DNA of 41,282 nucleotides from Caulobacter sp. UNC279MFTsu5.1. GTDB taxonomy: Bacteria; Pseudomonadota; Alphaproteobacteria; Caulobacterales; Caulobacteraceae. The notes under the pieces were generated by a model. The model saw only the letters and a list, made by a program, of their open reading frames with translations, was not told the DNA's origin and did not search any database. Position numbers and translations under genes: made by a program. Numbering within the stretch: position 1 is the stretch's first letter; every line of letters begins with the position of its first letter. This document shows, piece by piece, positions 26,221 to 36,000 of the stretch. Where the stretch lies: NCBI RefSeq assembly GCF_900114015.1, contig NZ_FORN01000051.1:1-41282 (forward strand), read 5' to 3'.

Positions 26221-27077
26221 TGATCCGTCCGCTGATCGCCACGGCCGCCGTTCTTTCGAGCCTCGTCGCGGTCGGCGGGGCGCAGGCCGCGCCGAAGGTC
26301 GCGAAGATCGCGCCCCCGGGGCCGACCGAGTGGCGCACGCCGGCCCCCGAGGACGTGGTGGTGATCGACACCAACAAGGGCCGGGTGATCCTGGAGCTGA
26401 TCCCCGAGGTCGCGCCCGGCCACGTGGCGCGCTTCCAGGAGCTGACCCGCGAGGGCGTCTATGACGGCCGCACCTTCTTCCGGGTGATCGACCGCTTCAT
26501 GGCCCAGACCGGCGATCCGGACGACACTGGGGAGGGCGGCACGAAGAAGTCCAACCTGAAGGCCGAGTTCACCTTCCGTCGCGACGCATCGACGCCGTTC
26601 ACGGCCGCCGCCGCCCCGGCCGGGACCGAGGTGGGGCTGCTCAAATCGCTGCCGGTCGTCAGCCAGGCGTGGAGCTGGGCCGAGGTCACCTCGGATAAGA
26701 AGGTCTCGGCCTGGGGAACCTACTGCCCCGGCGTGGTCGGAGAAGCCCGCGACGAGGACGTCAACTCGGCCAACAGCCAGTTCTTCCTGATGCGTCAGCC
26801 CTATCCGTCGCTGGACAAGCGCTACACCGCTTTCGGCCGGGTGCTGGTCGGGCTGGACGTGGTGCGGGCCATCAAGACCGGCGAGCCGGTCGAGAAGCCG
26901 CAGGACCGGATGACCAAGGTGCGGCTGCTGGCCGACATCCCCCCGGCCGAGCGTCCCAGCGTCCGGGTGGTCGACACCGCCAGCCCCTGGTTCAAGGCCG
27001 AGATCGCCCGCAAGCGCGCGGCGCGGGGCGCCGATTTCTCGGTCTGCGACGTCGATCTGGCGGTCGACGTCCGCTAG
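26217..27077 (+). CDS. Exported cyclophilin-type peptidyl-prolyl isomerase, second copy
   Basis: A 286-residue paralogue of the preceding gene. ATGATG at 26217-26222 gives two equivalent in-frame starts; the first overlaps the previous stop (ATGATGA). Signal peptide to about AQA (residue 22); active site FFRVIDRFMAQTGDP and ANSQFFLMRQ; the same insertion with two cysteine-containing motifs and a CDVDLAVDVR tail. The shared insertion and tail show that the pair arose by tandem duplication. Compared with copy one, the glycine after VID is Arg (DRF versus DGF), close to the active-site entrance. Role: periplasmic or envelope protein folding; specific clients unknown. Confidence 0.93.
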   Translation: MMIRPLIATAAVLSSLVAVGGAQAAPKVAKIAPPGPTEWRTPAPEDVVVIDTNKGRVILELIPEVAPGHVARFQELTREGVYDGRTFFRVIDRFMAQTGDPDDTGEGGTKKSNLKAEFTFRRDASTPFTAAAAPAGTEVGLLKSLPVVSQAWSWAEVTSDKKVSAWGTYCPGVVGEARDEDVNSANSQFFLMRQPYPSLDKRYTAFGRVLVGLDVVRAIKTGEPVEKPQDRMTKVRLLADIPPAERPSVRVVDTASPWFKAEIARKRAARGADFSVCDVDLAVDVR

Positions 27078-27191
27078 GCCGCCAGCCGGGCTGTGGCGAT
27101 TGATCCGCGTTCGGGATGCAACCCGGCGGTTTCCCCCTCGCGGAAAGCGGGCTAGAAGCCTTGCGACTCCTCCAATCCTCAAGGGATGACC

Positions 27192-27659
27192 ATGTCGGCC
27201 GACCTCGAAAACACCCTGCTGCTGACGCTCGAGACCGGGCCCGTCACGATCAAGATGCGCCCCGACCTGGCTCCGGGCCATGTCGACCGCATCAAGGAGC
27301 TGGTCCGCGAAGGCTTCTATGACGGCGTGGTCTTCCACCGCGTGATCCCCGGCTTCATGGCCCAGGGCGGCGACCCGACCGGCACCGGCCGCGGCGGTTC
27401 GGCCAAGCCGGACATCAAGGCCGAGTTCTCCAAGGAGCCGCACGTGCGCGGCGTCTGCTCGATGGCCCGCACCCCCGATCCGAACTCGGCCAACAGCCAG
27501 TTCTTCATCGTGTTCGACGACGCCACCTTCCTGGACAACCAGTATACCGTCTGGGGCCAGGTGGTCGAAGGCATGGAGAACGTCGACGCCCTGCCGACCG
27601 GCGAGCCGCCGCGCAATCCGGGCAAGATCCTCAGCGCCAAGATCGCCGCCGACGCCTAG
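27192..27659 (+). CDS. ppiB: Cytoplasmic cyclophilin-type peptidyl-prolyl isomerase
   Basis: A compact 155-residue cyclophilin without signal peptide or insertion: FHRVIPGFMAQGGDPTGTGRGG carries the catalytic Arg, Phe and Gln, followed by ANSQFFIVF and YTVWGQVVEGM. ATG 27192 is preferred because AAGGGA (27181-27186) then lies 5 bp upstream; the ATG at 27186 overlaps that site. It is the third cyclophilin in a row, 114 bp after the second, and is closed by the strong terminator at 27684. It accelerates prolyl isomerisation in cytoplasmic proteins. Confidence 0.95.
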   Translation: MSADLENTLLLTLETGPVTIKMRPDLAPGHVDRIKELVREGFYDGVVFHRVIPGFMAQGGDPTGTGRGGSAKPDIKAEFSKEPHVRGVCSMARTPDPNSANSQFFIVFDDATFLDNQYTVWGQVVEGMENVDALPTGEPPRNPGKILSAKIAADA

Positions 27660-27683
27660 AGCGCGTCACGGCGTTCGAAATGG

Positions 27684-27712
27684 AAAGGCCCCGGGAGACC
27701 GGGGCCTTTTTT
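27684..27712 (+). terminator. Strong rho-independent terminator after ppiB
   Basis: A perfect 11-bp stem (27684-27694 with 27699-27709) closes a GAGA tetraloop and runs into a six-T tract (27707-27712). It starts 24 bp after the ppiB stop and lies before the convergent phosphatase-fold gene. Confidence 0.95.
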
Positions 27713-27735
27713 GCTGGGCGCTCGCTTGTGGCCGC

Positions 27736-28716
27736 TCAGCGGGCCAGGATCGCCACCACGGGACGGTGGTCCGAGCCCAGGCTGGGGCCGCGCTCGACCT
27801 TGACCGTCTTCCAGGCCTTGCCGGCGTAGACCTGGTCGATCGGCAGGACGGGGAAGGGCGCGCTGGCGACACGGGTGAACGCGCCGGTCGGCCAGCTGGC
27901 CAGGGCCCGGGTTCGGCGCTCAAGGCCCAGGGCCTTGTCCTGCCGGCGCAGGCTCCACGACCACGGCGTGGAATTGAAGTCGCCGGTGACGATCAGACTG
28001 TCCCTGGGAAAAGCCGCCAGCTTGCCGACCAGCGTCCGGCTCTGCGCCTGCCACTGTCCCGCCGGGATGGGCCAGACGAAATGGGTTCCGGCGACGGTGA
28101 AGTCGCCGCGCGGATGGCGCAGGGTCATCCAGCCGCCTGCCAGGCTGCGATCGTCCTGGTGGAAGCCGTGCTCGGCGACGATGGGCCAGCGGCTGAACAT
28201 CCGTGTGTCGCAACCATACTTGAACCGGCAGGCCGTGCTGTAGGGGTAGGCCTTCTTGAGCGCGCGCACCACGGGCCAGGCCGCGCCGCCGGCTTCTTCC
28301 AGCACCACGACGTCGGCCTTCTGCTTCAGCAGCCAGGCGGTCGTGGCGTCGGGATCGTGATTGTCGGCCCAGGCGTTGAACTGGACCAGCTTGAGCCGCG
28401 ACATGTCCTTGGCCGGCTCTTCGGGCCGTTGCAGGGCCGAGAGTAGTTCCGGCGTCATCAGGGCCAGCACGGCGACGACCCCCAGCGAGGCGACGCCGGC
28501 GAGGGCCTTGCGCTCCCCGTCTCGCGAGAAGGCGACGGCCAGGGCCAGTCCCGCGCCCCCGCACGCCAGCCACAGCGGGGCGGCGTGGGTCAGGGCGTCG
28601 AGGCGGTCGCTGAACGCCCCGCCCAGGCAGGTCAGGCCGGCGACCGCGCTGATCAGGCACAGCATCAGGGCGGTGCCGCGCAGAAACAGGTTGGCGAGGT
28701 GGAGGATCAGGCGCAT
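27736..28716 (-). CDS. Membrane-anchored endonuclease/exonuclease/phosphatase (EEP) family protein
   Basis: A 326-residue protein. The N-terminal 100 residues hold about three hydrophobic segments; the rest is an EEP (DNase I-like) domain with KLVQFNAWADN (metal-site strand), VVVLEEAGG (catalytic Glu), THFVWPIPAGQW, TGDFNSTPWS (Asp/Asn pair) and SDHRPVVA (Asp-His). The catalytic domain probably lies on the periplasmic face. EEP members cleave phosphodiester or phosphate bonds in nucleic acids, inositol phosphates or sphingolipids; the substrate here is unknown. It lies 41 bp after a lipoprotein gene in the same orientation and is probably in one operon with it. Confidence 0.9.
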   Translation of the reverse strand: MRLILHLANLFLRGTALMLCLISAVAGLTCLGGAFSDRLDALTHAAPLWLACGGAGLALAVAFSRDGERKALAGVASLGVVAVLALMTPELLSALQRPEEPAKDMSRLKLVQFNAWADNHDPDATTAWLLKQKADVVVLEEAGGAAWPVVRALKKAYPYSTACRFKYGCDTRMFSRWPIVAEHGFHQDDRSLAGGWMTLRHPRGDFTVAGTHFVWPIPAGQWQAQSRTLVGKLAAFPRDSLIVTGDFNSTPWSWSLRRQDKALGLERRTRALASWPTGAFTRVASAPFPVLPIDQVYAGKAWKTVKVERGPSLGSDHRPVVAILAR

Positions 28717-28757
28717 GCCCCCGGCCTTAGCACGACCGCATGGCGTCCGCGCGGGGC

Positions 28758-29357
28758 TTAGTCGCCGCCGAAGTACTTGAAAACGATGTTGCGGAAGGGG
28801 TGGGCGCCGACCTGCAGAGCGCCCGTCAGGACAGGTTTCGGTTCTCCGGGTCCGGCGGCCTTGGCGGCCTTCAACGCCTTGAGATCGAAGGCGCCGGTGA
28901 AGGTCACCTGGCCAAGGTTCGGATCGACGCCGTGGAAGCTGACCTCGCGGCCGTCCACGCGATAGGCGGTCGGCATCACCCGGATCGACACCGTGCGGTA
29001 GATCTGGCCCAGCTCGTTCTCCGCCGTCGGGCTGGTGACGTCGTCAAAGGTCATGAAGATCGGCGCATAGGTGGCCGGCCGCTTGCCTGCCTCCCAATCG
29101 GCGAAGTCGTCGGCCTGGCCGATGTCCAGCGAGACCAGCTTCAGGTTGCCGGATTGCACGGCGGCGTCGGTGAGATAGACGCCCCGGCTGTCCAGATTCG
29201 GGTCGTGCGAGAACGTCACCGGCGCGGCGGGCGCCGCGGCTGGGGCGGTCGACGGGGCGGGCGCCGTTTCGGGCGTCTTGACCTCGGCGGCGGGCTTGCA
29301 GGCGGCGAGGGCCAGGCAGGCCAGCAAGGCGGGCAGGCGGCGGTCGATGACGGTCAT
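28758..29357 (-). CDS. Lipoprotein of unknown function
   Basis: A 199-residue protein from ATG 29357 with a lipobox LALAAC (Cys20), a Pro/Ala-rich linker (about residues 30-48), and a compact domain containing IGQADDFADWEAGKRPATYAPIFMTF and VRVMPTAYRVDGREVSFHGVDPNLGQVTFTG. Likely a membrane-anchored periplasmic protein. The longer frame upstream enters the queA promoter and is not used. It is upstream of the EEP-family gene on the same strand (41 bp gap), which suggests a shared function at the envelope. I do not recognise a named domain. Confidence 0.85.
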   Translation of the reverse strand: MTVIDRRLPALLACLALAACKPAAEVKTPETAPAPSTAPAAAPAAPVTFSHDPNLDSRGVYLTDAAVQSGNLKLVSLDIGQADDFADWEAGKRPATYAPIFMTFDDVTSPTAENELGQIYRTVSIRVMPTAYRVDGREVSFHGVDPNLGQVTFTGAFDLKALKAAKAAGPGEPKPVLTGALQVGAHPFRNIVFKYFGGD

Positions 29358-29487
29358 GGCTCCCCCCGGTGATGGCGTCGACAGCCAGGATGGGGGACGG
29401 AGGGACGGTTTGTCCATCAAAGCTTGGCCTACCTCCCGGCGCCCGGCGCTTGACCTCGACGCCCCGTCGTGGCCTTGAAGCCGCCCC

Positions 29488-30609
29488 ATGCGCTTGTCCG
29501 ACTTCGATTTTCACCTGCCCGACGAGGCGATCGCCCTGCGGCCGGCCGAACCGCGGGATTCCGCGCGCCTGCTGGTCGTCAGACCGGGGGACCGTCTGGA
29601 AGATCGGATCGTGCGCGATCTGCCCGACTTCCTGCGGCCGGGCGACGCCCTGGTCTTCAATGACACCCGCGTGATCCCGGCCCGGCTGATGGGCCTGCGG
29701 GCCGGCCGCGAGACCGGCGGCGGCGACGGCTCGCCGGTGGCTGTCGAGGCCACCTTGCATCGGCGGATCGCGCCCGACCGCTGGGTCGCCTTCATGCGTC
29801 CGGGCAAGCGGCTGAAGGCAGGCGACCGCATCGCCTTCGGCCACGATCAGGGCCGCGTCTGCCTGGCCGGCCTGCTGGACGCCACCGTGGTCGCCAAGCA
29901 CGAAGGCGGCGAGATCGAGCTGGCCTTCGACTTTTCCGGCGTCGACCTGGACCTGGCCGTGGCCGCCCATGGCGAGATGCCGCTGCCGCCCTATATCGCC
30001 GCCAAGCGGGCCGAGGACGACCGCGACCGCGCCGACTACCAGACCGTCTACGCCCGCGAGGACGGCTCGGTGGCCGCCCCGACCGCCGGCCTACACTTCA
30101 CCCCGGACCTGCTGGAGCGGTTGAAGGCGAGGGGCGTGTCCCTGCATTTCGTCACCCTGCATGTCGGGGCGGGCACCTTTCTGCCGGTCAAGACCGACGT
30201 CATCGCCGAACACCGCATGCACGCCGAGTTCGGCGAGGTGCCGGCCGACGTCGCCGAGGCCCTGAACGCGGTCCGCGCCGCCGGCGGACGCATCGTCTGC
30301 GTCGGCACCACCAGCCTGCGCCTGCTGGAGAGCGCCACGGGCGAGGACGGGATCGTCAGGCCGTTCGCGGACGAGACGGCGATCTTCATCACCCCCGGCT
30401 ACCGCTTCCGCGCCGCCGACGTGCTGATGACCAATTTCCACCTGCCCAAGTCGACCCTGTTCATGCTGGTCAGCGCCTTCGCCGGCCAGGCGACGATGAA
30501 GGCGGCCTACGAACACGCGATCGCCACCGGCTATCGCTTCTATTCCTATGGCGACGGCAGCCTGCTGTTCCGCGCCCCCTTAAACGAGAATGGGCCCGAG
30601 CAAGCCTGA
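29488..30609 (+). CDS. queA: S-adenosylmethionine:tRNA ribosyltransferase-isomerase
   Basis: A 373-residue QueA, full length. It transfers the ribosyl part of AdoMet to preQ1-modified tRNA to give epoxyqueuosine. Family motifs: MRLSDFDFHLPDEAIALRPAEPRDSARLLV at the start, FNDTRVIPARL, the YQTVYAREDGSVAAPTAGLHFT core and FHLPKSTLFMLVSAFAG near the C-terminus. A -35-like TTGACC is near 29452 in the 130-bp region shared with the divergent lipoprotein operon. The queA stop and the tgt start share one base (TGATG), so the two queuosine genes are translationally coupled. Confidence 0.98.
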   Translation: MRLSDFDFHLPDEAIALRPAEPRDSARLLVVRPGDRLEDRIVRDLPDFLRPGDALVFNDTRVIPARLMGLRAGRETGGGDGSPVAVEATLHRRIAPDRWVAFMRPGKRLKAGDRIAFGHDQGRVCLAGLLDATVVAKHEGGEIELAFDFSGVDLDLAVAAHGEMPLPPYIAAKRAEDDRDRADYQTVYAREDGSVAAPTAGLHFTPDLLERLKARGVSLHFVTLHVGAGTFLPVKTDVIAEHRMHAEFGEVPADVAEALNAVRAAGGRIVCVGTTSLRLLESATGEDGIVRPFADETAIFITPGYRFRAADVLMTNFHLPKSTLFMLVSAFAGQATMKAAYEHAIATGYRFYSYGDGSLLFRAPLNENGPEQA

Positions 30610-31724
30610 TGGTCGCCTTTCCCTTCGAGATCTCCGCCACCGACGGCGCGGCGCGCACGGGCGTCCTGAAGACCCCGCGCGGCGACATCCGCACGCCCGC
30701 CTTCATGCCGGTGGGCACGGCGGCGACGGTCAAGGCGATGACCGTCGACCAGGTCAAGGCCACCGGCGCCGACATCATCCTGGGCAACACCTACCACCTG
30801 ATGCTGCGGCCCACGGCCGAGCGGGTGAAGCGGCTGGGCGGGCTGCACAGGTTCATGCGCTGGGACAGGCCGATCCTGACCGACAGCGGCGGCTTCCAGG
30901 TGATGAGCCTGTCGGGGATCAGCAAGGTCACGGAAGAGGCCGTCACCTTCTCCAGCCACATCGACGGCTCCAAGCATGTGCTCAGCCCCGAACGGTCGAT
31001 GGAGATCCAGGCCGACCTGCTGGGCAGCGACATCGTCATGCAGCTGGACGAGTGCGTGGCGTGGCCGGCCGAGGAAGCCAGGGCGCGCCAGGGCATGGAG
31101 CTGTCGGCCCGCTGGGGCAAGCGCTCGAAGGCCGCATTCGGGACGCGCGACGCCCAGGCCCTGTTCGGCATCCAGCAGGGCTCGACCTTCCGCAACCTGC
31201 GCCAGGAGTCGTCCGATCGCCTGCAGGAGATCGGCTTCGACGGCTACGCCCTGGGCGGGCTGGCGGTCGGCGAGGGGCACGAGGCGATGTGCGAGGTGCT
31301 GGACTACGCCCCGGCCATGCTGCCGGCCGACCGGCCGCGCTACCTGATGGGCGTGGGCAAGCCGATCGACCTTGTGGAAGCCGTCTATCGCGGCGTCGAC
31401 ATGTTCGACTGCGTGCTGCCCACCCGCTCGGGTCGCCACGGCCAGGCCTGGACCTGGGACGGGGCGATCAACATCAAGAACGCCCGCTACGCCGAGGACG
31501 AGGACCCGCTGGATCCCGCCAGCGACTGCCCAGCCAGCCGCGACTACTCCAAGGCCTATCTGCGCCACCTGTTCAAGGCCGAGGAGATTCTGGGCCAGGT
31601 GCTGCTGTCCTGGCACAACATCGCCTTCTTCCAGGCCCTGACGGCGGCCATGCGCGCGGCGATCGCCGAGGGCCGGTTCGAGGCGTTCCGCCGAGACTTC
31701 GCGGCGCGTCAGCAGGGCGGATAG
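30609..31724 (+). CDS. tgt: tRNA-guanine transglycosylase (queuine/preQ1)
   Basis: A 371-residue Tgt exchanging guanine 34 of GUN-anticodon tRNAs for preQ1. Seen: Asp92 in TDSGGFQ (general acid/base) and the nucleophile Asp267 in MFDCVLPTRSGRHG. The zinc site is unusual: E. coli C302, C304, C307 and H333 correspond to S305, C307, S310 and H336 (SDCPASRDYS), with identical spacing but two of three cysteines replaced by serine. The overall fold is otherwise intact and the gene remains paired with queA. Loss of zinc ligands may be a lineage trait rather than decay. Confidence 0.97.
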   Translation: MVAFPFEISATDGAARTGVLKTPRGDIRTPAFMPVGTAATVKAMTVDQVKATGADIILGNTYHLMLRPTAERVKRLGGLHRFMRWDRPILTDSGGFQVMSLSGISKVTEEAVTFSSHIDGSKHVLSPERSMEIQADLLGSDIVMQLDECVAWPAEEARARQGMELSARWGKRSKAAFGTRDAQALFGIQQGSTFRNLRQESSDRLQEIGFDGYALGGLAVGEGHEAMCEVLDYAPAMLPADRPRYLMGVGKPIDLVEAVYRGVDMFDCVLPTRSGRHGQAWTWDGAINIKNARYAEDEDPLDPASDCPASRDYSKAYLRHLFKAEEILGQVLLSWHNIAFFQALTAAMRAAIAEGRFEAFRRDFAARQQGG

Positions 31725-31877
31725 GGGGCGGCGAAGGGGCCGACAAGCGGGCGCATCGACCGTCTGAAAAGGATCATTGCCAGATACGCCCCCCACCGGC
31801 GGGAGAGAGCGCAAGGCCCGCACCGTTTCGATTTCCTCGCCGAGCATTGGGCATCGCCTGAAGCGGGCCTACCCAGG

Positions 31878-32609
31878 CTACCACACCTTGTAGAACGGCT
31901 TTTTCTTCTTGGCCGTCGGCGGAGCCGCCGGTGTGTCGACCGCCGGCGCGTCCGCCGTCGCCACATCGGCCGCGGGGGTCTCGACGACCGGAGCGTCGGC
32001 CGCCGGCTCGTCCTTCTGCCAGGGGAAGCGCTTCTCGACGATCGGCGCCGCCGGCTTGGCCAGGTGCTGGGGCGTGGCCGGCGGGTTGCAGCCGCGGGCC
32101 TCGCCCAGGCCCTTCAGATAGGCGCGGCGGATCGCGCCGGAGGCCACCGCGTGCTGCACCAGCTTGTCGTGCTTCTCGGCGCCGCTCAGCTTGCGAACCC
32201 AGCCGCGCATCGGGATCAGGTCCTGGGCGGCGCTGGCCATGGCGCCGAAGGCCGCCGAGCCGGCCATGCGCTTGCTGCGGTCCATAAGATCCTCGTCGTC
32301 CTCCGGCGGACGCTTGTCGACATCCTCGCCCAGGGCCAGGTCCAGCGGCGTGATCATCATGATCAGGGTGTCGCAGCTGATCTTCTTGCCTGGCGGGCGG
32401 GCGTAGGGATCGGCGATTGCCTCCAGCAGGACCGGCGGGATCTTGGTGCGCACCAGGTTCATGTCGCGCAACGGCGCCTGGGCCGCGCCGGCTATGCCGT
32501 CCTTGTTGGCGTCCGAGGTGGTCTGGATCTTCTGGGGCGGGGGCTCCGACTTGGACGCGCAGGCGGCCAGCAAAGGAACGACGACGGCGAGAAGCACGAG
32601 ACTGCGCAT
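31878..32609 (-). CDS. Lipoprotein of unknown function with Pro/Ala-rich acidic tail
   Basis: A 243-residue protein with a lipobox LLAAC (Cys17), a central folded part (about 50-185: IPPVLLEAIADPYARPPGKKISCDTLIMMITPLDLAL, then a conserved-looking KLVQHAVASGAIRRAYLKGLGEARGC), and a low-complexity Ala/Pro/Asp tail (about 200-235) ending KKKKPFYKVW. The tail looks like a spacer that could cross the peptidoglycan layer. It is convergent with tgt across 153 bp; no clear terminator was seen there. Function unknown. Confidence 0.85.
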   Translation of the reverse strand: MRSLVLLAVVVPLLAACASKSEPPPQKIQTTSDANKDGIAGAAQAPLRDMNLVRTKIPPVLLEAIADPYARPPGKKISCDTLIMMITPLDLALGEDVDKRPPEDDEDLMDRSKRMAGSAAFGAMASAAQDLIPMRGWVRKLSGAEKHDKLVQHAVASGAIRRAYLKGLGEARGCNPPATPQHLAKPAAPIVEKRFPWQKDEPAADAPVVETPAADVATADAPAVDTPAAPPTAKKKKPFYKVW

Positions 32610-32735
32610 GCCGCCAGCCTAACGCCACTGGGGCGCGTTCGTCATCTCCCTCGGTGCGCGAAAGCGCGCTTGCGAGCCGGGCGGCCCCCGACTATGGTCC
32701 GCGCCGCTTCCACCGGCCTCCCGCCGTGTCGATGC

Positions 32736-32810
32736 GGGCCGGTAGCTCAGTGGTAGAGCATTCGACTTTTAATCGAATGGTCCTGGGTTCGAATCCCAGC
32801 CGGCCCACCA
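32736..32810 (+). tRNA. tRNA-Lys (anticodon TTT)
   Basis: A complete 75-nt cloverleaf including encoded CCA: acceptor stem 32736-32742 with 32800-32806, D stem GCTC/GAGC, anticodon stem TTCGA/TCGAA around the loop CTTTTAA (anticodon TTT, lysine), and the T stem CTGGG/CCCAG with TTCGAAT loop. All stems pair perfectly. It stands alone between a leftward lipoprotein gene and the DUF4129-MoxR operon. No T-rich terminator was seen immediately downstream. Confidence 0.98.
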
Positions 32811-33048
32811 ACCTTCCTTGAAATGATTGGCTAAAATCACCGCTTCGGCGGCGTCGGCGGAAGGCTGGCCGCAAGGTTCCGGCCCAAGGCGGCGCGATCG
32901 TGGCGGGCGTCGGCGCGCCGCCCCGGCGGGCCGCGCCCGTCGAATCGATTCTCCGGGCCGGGAGCAATGTCTCCGCCAATCGTCGTCCGCGGCGCGCCGG
33001 TTGCAGGCGACACTGAAAGTTGAATCGTCTAGCAATGTCGTCGGGGCA

Positions 33049-33723
33049 ATGTGGAGTTGGGGTTTGGCGTCGGGGGCTGGTGTGGATCGCAACGCGGCGT
33101 CGCCGGGTTTCGACGGCGCGTCGGACGCCTTCGCGCGCGCCCACGACGCCCTGCTGCGCGGCAAGGACCTGCAGTTCGAGCCGACCGCCGCGCCCAAGCC
33201 GCCCCACGTTCCCGACTGGCTGGTGGCGGTCGGCAAGGCCCTGGCGGCCGCCGCGCCCTATCTGACCTACGTGTTCTGGGGCTGCCTGATCCTCGGGGCG
33301 GCGGTCATCCTGTATTTCGTCGGCCGCGAGCTGATCGCCACGCGCTGGCCGTCGCTGAAGCCGCACAAGGGACCGGTCCTGGGTGACGAGGCCTGGCGGC
33401 CCAGCGCCGCCAAGGCTCGGACCCTGCTTGAGGACGCCGACCGGCTGGCCGCCGCCGGCCGCTTCGCCGAGGCGGTGCACCTGATCCTGTTCCGCAGCAT
33501 CGAGGACATCGAAGGCAAGCGTCCCGACCTGATCAAGCCGGCCCTGACCAGCCGCGACATCGCCCAGCTGGACGGCGTCCCCGAGCGGGTGCGCATTACG
33601 TTCAGCCAGATCGCCCGGGTGGTGGAGCGCAGCTTCTTCGGCGGGCGCGCGGTCGGCGCCGATGAGTTCGCCGCCTGCCGCCAGGCCTATGAGGGCTTCG
33701 CCTTCGCCGAGGCCTGGCGATGA
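33049..33723 (+). CDS. DUF4129-type membrane protein, first gene of the MoxR operon
   Basis: A 224-residue protein with one membrane span (about 66-88, LTYVFWGCLILGAAVILYFV) and a C-terminal helical domain (AAKARTLLEDADRLAAAGRFAEAVHLIL to FFGGRAVGADEFAACRQAYEGF) that fits DUF4129. ATG 33049 is chosen by composition; the open frame runs earlier into the tRNA-proximal spacer, and GTG 33082 is another option. The stop overlaps the following ATG (ATGA, 33720-33723). In several bacteria DUF4129 proteins accompany MoxR and DUF58 proteins in envelope or complex-maturation systems. Its exact role is unknown. Confidence 0.82.
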   Translation: MWSWGLASGAGVDRNAASPGFDGASDAFARAHDALLRGKDLQFEPTAAPKPPHVPDWLVAVGKALAAAAPYLTYVFWGCLILGAAVILYFVGRELIATRWPSLKPHKGPVLGDEAWRPSAAKARTLLEDADRLAAAGRFAEAVHLILFRSIEDIEGKRPDLIKPALTSRDIAQLDGVPERVRITFSQIARVVERSFFGGRAVGADEFAACRQAYEGFAFAEAWR

Positions 33724-35019
33724 GCGCGGTGGAGACCGCGATCCCGGCCGAGGCCCCGCGCGACGGCGACAAGGGGCTGTTCTCGCCCAAGGTCGTGCTG
33801 GGCATGATCGTGGCCGGGGTCTTCGCCTTCTCGGCCTTCATGGTGCTGTCGACCTACGCGCCGGACCTGCAGTCAGGCGACGACGGCCGAGCCCACGCCC
33901 TGTCGAGGTCGGCGATCGGCTATGGCGGCATGGTGCGCCTGTTGCGCGGCCTGAACGAGCCGGTGATCGTCAGCCGTCGCGACCTGAGGCGCGAGGAGCC
34001 GGCGCTGATCATCTTCACGCCGGAATCGAACGTCTCGCGCGACGCCTACGTCAAGGCGGCCCAGCTGTCGTCGCGCACCCTGGTGGTGCTGCCCAAATGG
34101 ACCGGCGGACTGGATCCCCGCCATCCCGGCTGGGTGGGCGGCCTGGAGCCCGTCGCGCCTCGGGACCTGGCCGGTCTGCTCAAGGCGGTCGGTATTCCCA
34201 AGGCCTCGACCACGATCGACAAGGGCGCCGCGCCGCAGCGGCTGACCGGCGCGCCGGGCGGCCTGGCCGAGGGGTTGGTGCTCGAGACCGGGCCGATCAG
34301 GAACCTGCAGACCCTGTCCGGCCCCGGCCTGGCGCCGGTGCTCACCGACGCCAAGGGCCGGATCGTCCTGGCGCGGCGCCTGCCGACCGAGACCTACTAC
34401 CTGGCCGATCCCGACCTGCTGAACACCATGGGGCTGAAGGATGTCCGCACGGCCCGCGGCGGCGTGCGGATCCTGCGGGCGCTGCGGGACGACGCCGTCG
34501 GCGGCGGACGGACCTTCAGGGAGGACCGGGGGCGGACCATCGCCTTCGACGTCACGCTCGACGGCTTCTCGCGGTCGCAGAGCCTGCTGAAGCTGGCCTT
34601 CGAGCCGCCGTTCGTCGGGGCGACCCTGTGCCTGGCGGTCGCCGCCCTGCTGATGGGCCTGCACGCCGCCGCGCGGTTCCGGGCCGTGCGGCGCGGCGAG
34701 CGGGCCCTGGCTCTGGGCAAGGACGCCCTGATCGACAATTCCGCCGGCCTGATCCGCATGGCCCGGCGCGAGCCGGCCCTGGCCCCGCGCTACGCCGAGC
34801 TGCAACGCGCCGCCGCCATCCGGGCCCTGGGCGGCCAGCGGCACGGCGGCTCGCGCCTGGAGGGCCAGGCCCTGACCGATTTCCTGGACCGCCAGGGCCA
34901 GCGCTTCGGCGCGGTCGACAGCGCCTCGCACCTGGACGAGGAAACGCGGACGGTCCGTTCCTTGGGCGACCTGATGAAGGTCGCCGTCAAATGGCATCAG
35001 TGGAGACTGGAGATGACCC

Positions 35020-35033
<14 letters not shown>
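33720..35033 (+). CDS. DUF4350 domain-containing membrane protein
   Basis: A 437-residue protein with membrane spans near residues 24-45 and about 295-325, and an intervening soluble domain (GYGGMVRLLRGLNEPVIVSRRDLRREEPALIIFTPE) of the DUF4350 type, which resembles a ligand-free Rossmann or flavodoxin-like domain. The C-terminal part after the second span is helical and probably cytoplasmic. The start overlaps the DUF4129 stop by four bases, and its own end overlaps the MoxR start by 14 bases. Placed between DUF4129 and MoxR, it is likely a membrane component of the same complex (inference). Confidence 0.88.
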
Positions 35034-35976
<943 letters not shown>

Positions 35977-36000
35977 GCCGGGCAGGCTAGGGGCGGGACG

